Part shown: one piece after another, positions 1 through 7,134 of the stretch | How positions within the stretch are numbered: position 1 is the stretch's first letter | Layout: each line of letters opens with the position of its first letter | NCBI GenBank assembly: GCA_034420775.1 | Contig: DAOUKZ010000019.1 | Location: 1-7,497, forward strand | Source of the DNA: DAOUKH01 sp034420775 | GTDB taxonomy: Bacteria > Chloroflexota > Dehalococcoidia > SHYB01 | Length of the DNA stretch: 7,497 nucleotides | Direction: 5' to 3' | Position numbers and translations under genes: made by a program | The notes under the pieces: model-generated | Database searches by the model: none | The model's input: the letters and a program-made list of their open reading frames with translations, nothing else | Told to the model about the DNA's origin: nothing

Positions 1-247
1 CCTGACGGCGCAGGCCCTCGAGGAAGACCCCGAGCTCGCTGACATCGCCGCCTACGTCGAGGACTCCGGCGAGGGCCGGTGGACGGTGCGCGAAGCCGCC
101 GACCTCGGCGTCCCTGCGCCCATCCTTACCCAGTCGCTCTACGAGCGCTTCCGTTCGCGCCAGGAGAACTCCTACGCCGACCGCGTGCTCGCGGCCATGC
201 GGAACAAGTTCGGCGGCCACGCCGTCAAGGCGGCCGAGAAGGGCTAG
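1..247 (+). CDS. gnd: 6-phosphogluconate dehydrogenase, decarboxylating (C-terminal end, partial)
   Basis: The enzyme oxidises 6-phosphogluconate to ribulose-5-phosphate and CO2, reducing NAD(P)+, in the cytosolic oxidative pentose phosphate pathway. Only the last 81 residues are visible; the gene enters from the left edge, with its first whole codon at base 2, and ends at TAG 245-247. The visible part carries the family's C-terminal signature: DSGEGRWTVREAADLGVPAP, then SLYERFRSR, then an ending around RNKFGGHAVKAAEKG. In the family, the GEGRW-T segment and the following helices shape the substrate pocket. The ending a few residues after FGGH points to the short (about 300-residue) GndA-type enzyme rather than the long (about 470-residue) form; this is inferred from the tail. 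The stop lies 1 nt before the zwf start, so the two genes are almost certainly cotranscribed. The cofactor-binding domain lies outside the window, so NAD versus NADP preference cannot be read. Confidence 0.93.
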   Translation, partial: LTAQALEEDPELADIAAYVEDSGEGRWTVREAADLGVPAPILTQSLYERFRSRQENSYADRVLAAMRNKFGGHAVKAAEKG

Positions 248-248
248 C

Positions 249-1702
<1,454 letters not shown>

Positions 1703-1706
<4 letters not shown>

Positions 1707-2428
1707 CCGACATCCACCTCTTCCCCGATGCCGAGGAGCTGGCGCGCGGCGCGGCGGCCTTCGTCGCTGCCGCCGCCGAGCAGTCCATTCGCAAGCGCGG
1801 GCGCTTCGTCATCGCCCTCTCCGGCGGCTCGACCCCGCGCCGCCTCTACGAGCTGCTCGCCGCGGACGAACAGGCCGACTGGCCAAACTGGTATGTCTTC
1901 TGGAGCGACGAGCGAAGCGTCCGCCCCGACCATCCCGATAGCAACTACGGCATGGCCAAGCAGGCCCTCCTCGACAAGGTCACCATTCCGCTGGGACGCA
2001 TCCGCCGCATCGAGACTGAGCGCCCCGCCCCCGTCGCTGCCCGGCGCTACGAAGACGCGATCAGGACGCTGCTCGGCAACAAGCCCGCCTTCGACCTCGT
2101 CCTCCTCGGCATCGGCGAGGACGGGCACACCGCCTCGCTCTTCCCAGGCGAGGCCGCCGCGCGCGAGCGGCGCAAGCTGGTCACCGCGGCCCGCATGGAC
2201 GGCCCGGGGCCGGCGCGGGTCACCTTCACGCTGCCGCTGATCAACGGGGCGCGGCGTGCGGCCTTCCTCGCCGTCGGCGAGGAGAAGGCGGCGATGGTGC
2301 AGCGGGCCATCGAGCCCGGTCTGCGCGGCCCCGACATCCCCGCCGGGCTCGTCGCGCCGAAGAAGGGGTCGCTGCACTGGTTCCTGAGCCAGGATGCCGC
2401 CGCCGATCTGCGGAACATCCCCATATGA
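1703..2428 (+). CDS. pgl: 6-phosphogluconolactonase (DevB/SOL type)
   Basis: It hydrolyses 6-phosphogluconolactone to 6-phosphogluconate, linking the zwf and gnd steps. At 241 residues the length is typical. Diagnostic motifs are in order: ALSGGSTPRRLY (phosphate-binding loop, residues 38-49), SDERSV near 68-73 followed by PDSNYGMAKQALL, and LLGIGEDGHTASLFPG (134-149), the most conserved family block. These separate it from the related glucosamine-6-phosphate deaminases, together with its place directly after zwf. The start is GTG 1703-1705, sharing bases with the zwf stop (GTGA overlap), with a modest purine stretch (GGTGAAG) upstream. Its TGA overlaps the ATG of the next gene in the same way, implying translational coupling along the operon. 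The family is cytosolic, and no signal peptide was seen. Confidence 0.96.
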
Positions 2429-4266
2429 GCGGCGCCTACCCCGACATCCGCGAGTACGCCCTGATCGGCGATACGCACTCCTGCGCGCTCGTGTCGCGGA
2501 TGGGGTCGGTCGATTGGGCCTGCTTTCCCCGCTTCGACAGCGGCTCGGTCTTCGGGCGGCTCCTGGACGCCGGGAAGGGGGGCTACTTCTCCATCGCGCC
2601 CACGTCGGAGTACACCGCGTCGCGGCGCTACCTCCCCGAGACGGTGGTGCTGGAAACGACGTTCGAGACTGCCTCCGGCACGGCCCTGCTCTACGACTTC
2701 ATGCCGGTGAACCCGATGACGGAGGGGCACCCCAACGAGGTCTTCGAGAACCAGGGGATCTGCCGCGTCGTGAGGTGCGAGCGGGGCATGGTCGAGCTTG
2801 AAGTCGTCTGCCAGCCGCGGTTCCAGTACGGGGCGGTCGTGCCCCACACCTCGCTGGTGGAGGCGAACGTCGGCTACGCTCACGGGGGCATCGACGCCCT
2901 GGCCTTCCTCAGCCCCACACCGGTGACGCTCGACGACAACACCTTCCGCACCAACTGCCGCCTGAAGGAAGGCGAGAGGGCCGAGTTCGCTGCCCACTAC
3001 TCCTGGCGTCAGGAGTATTCCAGCGAGCACTTCATGTACGACAGTCTCGAGAGCTTGCTGGAGGCGGCAAAGGCCTTTTGGACCGACTGGAGCAAGGCCT
3101 TCAACTACGGGGGCCTCTACCAGAAACAGGTGCTGCGGAGCGCCCTCACGCTGAAGGCGCTGACCTACGCGCCCACCGGCGGGATCGTCGCCGCGGCGAC
3201 GACGTCGCTGCCCGAGGAGATCGGCGGGGAGCGGAACTGGGACTACCGCTACACCTGGATCCGCGACGCCACCTTCGCCCTCTACGCCCTCAACCTCGTT
3301 GGCTTCATCGACGAGGCCGACGCGTTCAAGCGCTGGCTGAAGCGCGCCACCGCCGGCCGTGCCCAGGACCTCCAGATCATGTACGGTCTGGCCGGAGAGC
3401 GCCGCCTCGCCGAGTTCTCCCTCGACCACCTCGACGGCTACCGCGGCTCGCGCCCCGTCCGCATCGGCAACGGCGCGCACACCCAGCTGCAGCTCGACAT
3501 CTACGGCGAGGTGCTCGATTCCGCCCACCTCTACCGGAAGTACTGCGGCGAGTTCGACGATGAGTATTGGCAGTTCTGTCGCGACCTCGTCGAGTTCGTC
3601 ATGGAGTCCTGGCGCGAGCCCGACGAGGGCATCTGGGAGACTCGCGGCGGGCGCAAGCACTTCATCTTCTCCAAGGTGATGTGCTGGGTCGCCCTCGACC
3701 GCGCCATCCGCGCCGCCAACGCGATCGGCTGGGATGACGGGGCCGAGGTCGAACGCTGGAAGGCCGTGCGGGAGGAGATCAAGGAAGACGTGCTGCGGAA
3801 CGGCTACGATGAGCGCGCCGGCGCGTTCGTGCAGTCCTACGGCAGCGCCAACCTCGACGCCTCGGTGCTCATGCTGCCCCTCGTCGGCTTCATCAAGGCG
3901 TCAGACCCGCGCATGCGCTCCACCATCGAGCAGATCGAGCGGCGCCTGACCTCGCCCCAGGGCCTGGTCTACCGCTACAAGGACTTCGACGACGGCCTCT
4001 CCGGCCACGAGGGCACCTTCACACTCTGCTCCTTCTGGCTCCTGGACAACCTGATCTACTTGGGCGAGCTCGACCGCGCCGAGACCATGATGAACAACCT
4101 GTTCGCCTACGCCAACGACGTCGGCCTCTTCAGCGAGGAGATATGCCCTGGGGACGGCGAGGCCCTGGGCAACTTCCCCCAGGCCTTCACCCACATGGCG
4201 GTCATCAACACCGCCGTCCAGCTCTACCGCGCCAAGCAGCGGCGAGCCGGCGGGCTGCTATCATGA
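2425..4266 (+). CDS. Glycoside hydrolase family 15 protein (glucoamylase / trehalase type)
   Basis: This is a GH15 inverting alpha-glucosidase. Family members release glucose from starch/glycogen-type oligosaccharides or split trehalose; the sequence does not let me choose between them. The 613 residues show the bacterial GH15 layout: an N-terminal beta-sandwich domain opening with YALIGDTHSCALVSRMGSVDW (about residues 11-31, written in part), and an (alpha/alpha)6 barrel from about residue 230. Barrel motifs include RNWDYRYTWIRDATF (270-284), the general-acid block GIWETRGG with Glu405, and LFSEE with Glu571/Glu572 as the likely catalytic base, followed by GEALGNFPQAFTH (578-590). No signal peptide was seen, so the enzyme is probably intracellular and may act on stored glycogen, maltooligosaccharides or trehalose. 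Its ATG overlaps the pgl stop by 4 nt, placing it in the pentose phosphate operon as a likely source of free glucose. It ends at TGA 4264-4266, 51 nt before the next start. Confidence 0.93.
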   Translation: MSGAYPDIREYALIGDTHSCALVSRMGSVDWACFPRFDSGSVFGRLLDAGKGGYFSIAPTSEYTASRRYLPETVVLETTFETASGTALLYDFMPVNPMTEGHPNEVFENQGICRVVRCERGMVELEVVCQPRFQYGAVVPHTSLVEANVGYAHGGIDALAFLSPTPVTLDDNTFRTNCRLKEGERAEFAAHYSWRQEYSSEHFMYDSLESLLEAAKAFWTDWSKAFNYGGLYQKQVLRSALTLKALTYAPTGGIVAAATTSLPEEIGGERNWDYRYTWIRDATFALYALNLVGFIDEADAFKRWLKRATAGRAQDLQIMYGLAGERRLAEFSLDHLDGYRGSRPVRIGNGAHTQLQLDIYGEVLDSAHLYRKYCGEFDDEYWQFCRDLVEFVMESWREPDEGIWETRGGRKHFIFSKVMCWVALDRAIRAANAIGWDDGAEVERWKAVREEIKEDVLRNGYDERAGAFVQSYGSANLDASVLMLPLVGFIKASDPRMRSTIEQIERRLTSPQGLVYRYKDFDDGLSGHEGTFTLCSFWLLDNLIYLGELDRAETMMNNLFAYANDVGLFSEEICPGDGEALGNFPQAFTHMAVINTAVQLYRAKQRRAGGLLS

Positions 4267-4307
4267 ACGCGAAACGAGGTCGAGCCCGCCATCTTCGAGC
4301 ACCCAAT

Positions 4308-4313
4308 GGAGGG
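4308..4313 (+). promoter_or_regulatory. Shine-Dalgarno sequence for the Sec redoxin-reductase fusion
   Basis: GGAGGG lies 4 nt before ATG 4318; counting the core GGAGG at 4308-4312, the spacing is 5 nt. It decides the start of the fusion gene and favours ATG 4318 over the in-frame ATG 4306, which has no comparable site. A strong ribosome site here also argues that the short stretch before the TGA is really translated. Confidence 0.75.
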
Positions 4314-4317
4314 CCCC

Positions 4318-5508
4318 ATGCCGGATTACGCGCTGAAAGTCTACGGCGCCAACTGGTGACCTTATTGCAAGACGCTCAAGAAGTTTCTTGGGGAGCAACG
4401 AGTCTCCTATGAGCACGTCGACATCGACGACAGCCCCGAGGCCATCGGCGAGATCCAACGCCTGCAGAACGGCGGCCGCACCATCCCGACCGTCGTCTAC
4501 GCCGACGGCTCCTTCGCCGTCAATCCAGGCCCCCGCGACTTAGCCGAGAAGCTGGACCTCAACATCCGCGCCGGCGCGGCCTATTACGACGTGATCATCG
4601 TGGGCGGCGGCCCCGCGGGGCTCACCGCAGCCCTCTACCTCGCGCGGGAGGACGTGTCCGTTCTCGTCGTCGACCGCGCCGCCCTTGGAGGGCAGGCCGG
4701 CATCACGGAACGCATCGACAACATCCCTGGATTCGACGCGGGCGTGAGCGGCGAGGAGTTCGCCGAGCGCCTCCGCCGCCAGATTCAGCGCTTCGGCGCC
4801 GAAGGGCTTGTCGCCCAGGAGGTCGAGTCCATCACCGGCGACGGCGCCGACTTCGTGGTCAAGACTTCCCTTGGCGATTCCTACCGATCGCGGGCGGTCC
4901 TCCTGGCCCCGGGCTCCACCTACCGCAGGCTCAACGCCCCCGGCGAAGACCAGCTCATCGGAGCCGGGGTGCACTTCTGCGCGACCTGCGACGGCCCTTT
5001 CTACAAGGGTGAACCTGTGCTCGTGATCGGTGGGGGCAACAGCGGCGTGCAAGAGGCGATCTTCCTAACGAAGTTCACCGACGACGTAACCCTGATCGAG
5101 CGGGGCGACCGGCTCAAGGCCAGCTCCGTACTCGTGGAGCGGGCCGAGAGCGACCCCAAGCTCACGGTGCGTCTGAACACGTCGGTGACTGAGTTCAAGG
5201 GCGACGACCGCCTCCGGTCGGTCGTCCTGCGGGACAACGTGGCGGGCGCGGTTGAGGAGCAGGCCTTCAGCGCCGCCTTCCTCTTCATCGGCTTGGTGCC
5301 AAACACACAGTTCCTGCGCGGCGTCGTCGATCTGGACCAGTGGGGCTACATCAAGGCCCGGGCCGACCTCAAGACGAGCGCCGCCGGTATCTACGCCGCC
5401 GGCGACGCCCGCCTGGGAAGCACGAAGCAGATCGTCGCCGCGGCGGGCGAAGGCGCCACTGCCGCGTTGCAGATCAGGGAATACCTCGGACAGTCGAAAG
5501 AGATGTAA
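4318..5508 (+). CDS. Probable selenoprotein: glutaredoxin/mycoredoxin-like domain (UxxC) fused to thioredoxin-reductase-type flavoprotein
   Basis: I read this as one 396-residue protein with selenocysteine at residue 14, encoded by TGA 4357-4359. Residues 1-82 form a glutaredoxin-fold domain: strand ALKVYGANW, redox site U14-P-Y-C17-K, helix, SYEHVDIDD strand, the cis-proline loop RTIPTVV (Pro57) and ADGSFAVNP, closest in style to mycoredoxin-1. From residue 89 follows a complete thioredoxin-reductase fold: VIIVGGGPAGLTAA (FAD), LGGQAG, redox CATC at 221-224, a nucleotide-binding VIGGGNSG at 236-243, and the FAD-binding GIYAAGDAR near 357-365. The expected role is to pass electrons from NAD(P)H through FAD and CATC to the attached selenol-thiol site. 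Between the TGA and GTG 4591 there is no ATG, GTG or TTG in frame, and GTG 4591 is Val92 inside the first FAD-binding strand, so the reductase has no sound independent start. TGA ends zwf, pgl and the GH15 gene here, so it is not generally recoded. A sequencing error or TGC-to-TGA mutation remains possible. The usual reductase HRR NADPH motif is replaced by ERGDR (261-265). Confidence 0.78.
4357..4359 (+). other. In-frame TGA, probable selenocysteine codon
   Basis: The TGA replaces the first cysteine of the glutaredoxin CxxC (W-TGA-P-Y-C-K). This nucleophilic position is the one most often occupied by selenocysteine in known redoxin selenoproteins. The frame has good coding content on both sides and no other in-frame stop up to TAA 5506-5508. 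Confidence 0.75.
4370..4405 (+). promoter_or_regulatory. Candidate bacterial SECIS hairpin
   Basis: Found by eye, not folded computationally. The upper stem AAGA/UCUU (4378-4381 with 4386-4389) closes a four-base loop AGUU (4382-4385). It continues as GCUC/GAGC (4374-4377 with 4393-4396) after a GGG bulge (4390-4392). A lower AGAC/GUCU pairing (4370-4373 with 4402-4405) is possible. An alternative pairs CUCAAGA with UCUUGGG as 7 uninterrupted pairs, one of them G-U. The apical loop begins 22 nt after the TGA and has G as its second base. Bacterial SECIS elements usually show a short apical loop with a G in the first two positions, about 16-37 nt from the UGA, and this hairpin fits. The expected partner is the selenocysteine elongation factor SelB, which is not encoded in this window. 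Confidence 0.62.
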
Positions 5509-5547
5509 AGGGATAGGGACAAGCGCCCCGGCTTCCGACTCCTAAGA

Positions 5548-6117
5548 CTATGCCGGCGTGTGGATGCGCTCCAGCACGAGGGCCACCGCCGGCGGCACCA
5601 GGTCCTTCCACGAGTCGTCGCCCGCCGCGATGCGTTGCCGTATCTCGGTCGCCTCGATCCCCTTCTCGACGCCGGGATCGAGCACCTCGACCTCGTAGCC
5701 CTCGGCGCGCAGCCGGTCGACCTTGGACTGCTCCCACGGCGAGAAGACGCGCACGAAGTGCCGCAGCTTTCCGGCAGGCGGGAGATAGTAGCGCCACTTG
5801 GCGGGCTCGCTGATGTGGAAGGGGATCACGCGCACACTATTCAGGTCGGCGCCGATCTCGGTCAGCGTCGCCAGCACCATCTCCATGCGCTCGAAGTAGG
5901 TGTACGGGTTGTTCTCCGCCAGGTGACGGTGGCCGCTGGCGGCTTCCTGTTTGATTTCGCCGGGGTCGGGGTTGGTGATGCCGACGATCAGCCGCTCCGA
6001 CCGCGCCAGGCCGCCCATGAGGTAGTGCCGGTGCTCGTTGTGGAACGGCTGAAAGCGCCCGTGCACCATCCCGTACTCTGCGAGCCGGTAGCCGCTGGGG
6101 AGAGGTTCCAAGGCCAC
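5548..6117 (-). CDS. NadM-like nicotinamide-nucleotide adenylyltransferase family protein
   Basis: This is a nucleotidyltransferase resembling the archaeal-type NMN adenylyltransferase, which joins NMN and ATP to make NAD+. At 189 residues it is near the family's usual size. GRFQPFHNEH (residues 20-29) is the nucleotide-binding signature, with His26 and His29 as the catalytic histidine pair. ENNPYTYFERMEM (68-80) matches the family's ENPFT-ER block. ATEIRQRI (156-163) is the late ATP-binding motif, and SWKDLVPPAV (169-178) is the typical C-terminal helix. One oddity: the (H/T)xGH motif reads HNEH, with Glu in place of the conserved Gly, and the middle segment around FSPWEQSK differs from classical NadM, so a different nucleotide substrate is possible. 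The start is GTG 6117, supported by GGAGG 6 nt upstream and only 2 nt from the ROK gene's stop. It ends 39 nt from the convergent fusion gene. Confidence 0.82.
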   Translation of the reverse strand: MALEPLPSGYRLAEYGMVHGRFQPFHNEHRHYLMGGLARSERLIVGITNPDPGEIKQEAASGHRHLAENNPYTYFERMEMVLATLTEIGADLNSVRVIPFHISEPAKWRYYLPPAGKLRHFVRVFSPWEQSKVDRLRAEGYEVEVLDPGVEKGIEATEIRQRIAAGDDSWKDLVPPAVALVLERIHTPA

Positions 6118-6119
6118 GG

Positions 6120-7115
6120 TCAGCCTCCGCGCCGGTGCGCCACGAGCGCCGCCGCGCCGATTAGGCCCGCGTCGTCCCCGAATTCGGAGAGCACGATGTC
6201 GAACGGCTCCAGGAACGGCGGGAAGGCGTGCTTCCGCACCCGCGCCTCGACGATGGGGCCGAGCATCTCCCAGTTGTGGAGCGCCACGCTGCCGCCTAAC
6301 ACGATCCGCCGTGGATTAAAGGCGTGGATCAGGCTCACCAGCCCGAACGCGAGGTCGCGGGCCGCGGTCTCCAACACCCCGGTGGCGAAGGCGTCGCCCG
6401 CCGCCGCGGCGCGGAAGACGTGCTCCGCCTCGATGGCCTCGATCTTCCCCAGCGCCATCGCCCGCAGCGAGCTCTGCTCCCCCGCTGCGAGCCCTGCTCG
6501 CGCCCGCCTGGCGATCGCCGTCCCCGACGTCTTCATCTCCAGGCAGCCGGCGTGCCCGCAGGGGCCGGTCTCGACCCCCGGCTCGCCGATGGAGTCCTCC
6601 AACTCGCGGTCGACGATGATGTGGCCCAGCTCGGGGCCCAGCCCCCGGTAGCCCGACAGCAACGTGCCGTGGGAGATGACGCCGCCGCCGACGCCCGTGC
6701 TCACCGTCAGATAGATCAGATCGCTCATCCCCCGGCCTTGGCCGAAGACATACTCGCCCAGGCAGGCCACCGTCGCGTCGTTGCCGATCAGCACCGGCCC
6801 GTCGAAGCGCTCCGCCAGCAGGTCGCGGAAGGGCACGACTCCCCAGCCTTGCAGGTTCGGCGGGTTGTAGAGGACGCCGTCCTTGTCCAGCGGCGACGCC
6901 ACGGCGGCCCCGAGGCCCATCGCCTCGGCAAAGCCGTGCTTCGCCAGCAGCTCGCGGCCCGCCTCGACGATGCGGTCGGCAACCCGCTCCGGGCCGTCCT
7001 CTTCACGGTTTGGCTCACGGACCCGGTCGATGATCGCGCCCGTCGGCGCGACCAGCCCCACGCGCAGGTTCGTGCCGCCGAGATCGACGGCGATGATGGG
7101 CGGCCCGGCGTCCAT
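6120..7115 (-). CDS. ROK-family glucokinase (sugar kinase)
   Basis: It probably phosphorylates glucose to glucose-6-phosphate with ATP, feeding zwf on the opposite strand. The 331 residues show the ROK pattern: phosphate-binding AVDLGGTNLRVG (residues 9-20), catalytic Asp113 in IGNDATVACLGEY, the second phosphate loop VSTGVGGGVI (138-147), GPELGHIIVD with sugar-binding Glu162 and metal-site His165, CGHAGCLE (186-193), and the adenosine-binding IVLGGSVAL (271-279). ROK sugar kinases usually carry CxCGxxGC as zinc ligands. Here it reads G-P-C-G-H-A-G-C, so the first cysteine is missing (Gly184). There is no N-terminal DNA-binding domain, so it is a kinase rather than a ROK repressor. The ATG lies 19 nt after the stop of the upstream flavoprotein gene with only a weak AGGG in front. 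Its TGA is 2 nt before the NadM-like start. Glucose specificity is inferred from family and context. Confidence 0.9.
   Translation of the reverse strand: MDAGPPIIAVDLGGTNLRVGLVAPTGAIIDRVREPNREEDGPERVADRIVEAGRELLAKHGFAEAMGLGAAVASPLDKDGVLYNPPNLQGWGVVPFRDLLAERFDGPVLIGNDATVACLGEYVFGQGRGMSDLIYLTVSTGVGGGVISHGTLLSGYRGLGPELGHIIVDRELEDSIGEPGVETGPCGHAGCLEMKTSGTAIARRARAGLAAGEQSSLRAMALGKIEAIEAEHVFRAAAAGDAFATGVLETAARDLAFGLVSLIHAFNPRRIVLGGSVALHNWEMLGPIVEARVRKHAFPPFLEPFDIVLSEFGDDAGLIGAAALVAHRRGG
6124..6128 (-). promoter_or_regulatory. Shine-Dalgarno for the NadM-like gene
   Basis: On the minus strand GGAGG (plus-strand CCTCC) lies 6 nt before GTG 6117, inside the end of the ROK gene. It fixes the GTG start, since the next in-frame ATG falls just before the GRFQPF motif and would remove about 16 residues. 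Confidence 0.7.
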
Positions 7116-7134
7116 GACCCTGCCCGCGCCGCCG

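Noticed and set aside
2047..3660. Long minus-strand open frame of 537 codons, and a similar one of 409 codons at 462-1691
   Set aside because: Both lie opposite well-identified genes (pgl/GH15 and zwf), have no recognisable motifs and show low-complexity composition typical of antisense frames in GC-rich DNA.
4306..4320. ATG 4306 as start of the fusion gene
   Set aside because: It is in frame, but only ATG 4318 has GGAGG at good spacing, and the extra four residues add nothing to the fold.
4357..4359. TGA as a reassigned tryptophan codon
   Set aside because: TGA is the terminator of zwf, pgl, GH15 and the ROK gene in this window, and Trp is encoded by TGG throughout. A Trp would also destroy the redox motif.
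4263..4412. Small frame from ATG 4263 overlapping the GH15 stop (ATGA)
   Set aside because: The overlap style resembles its neighbours, but the product has no motif and runs out of frame across the clearly coding redoxin region, ending inside it.
4591..5508. Stand-alone thioredoxin reductase starting at GTG 4591
   Set aside because: That GTG encodes a valine inside the first FAD-binding strand and has no proper ribosome site. The same frame is open upstream through a full glutaredoxin domain back to the TGA.
5521..5534. AAGC/GCTT hairpin between the convergent genes as a terminator
   Set aside because: The stem is only 4 pairs with a 6-base loop and no T-run follows on either strand, so this is not convincing.
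5528..5556. CCGGC/GCCGG inverted repeat across the convergent gap
   Set aside because: Five pairs with a 19-base loop and no T-tract is expected by chance in DNA this GC-rich.
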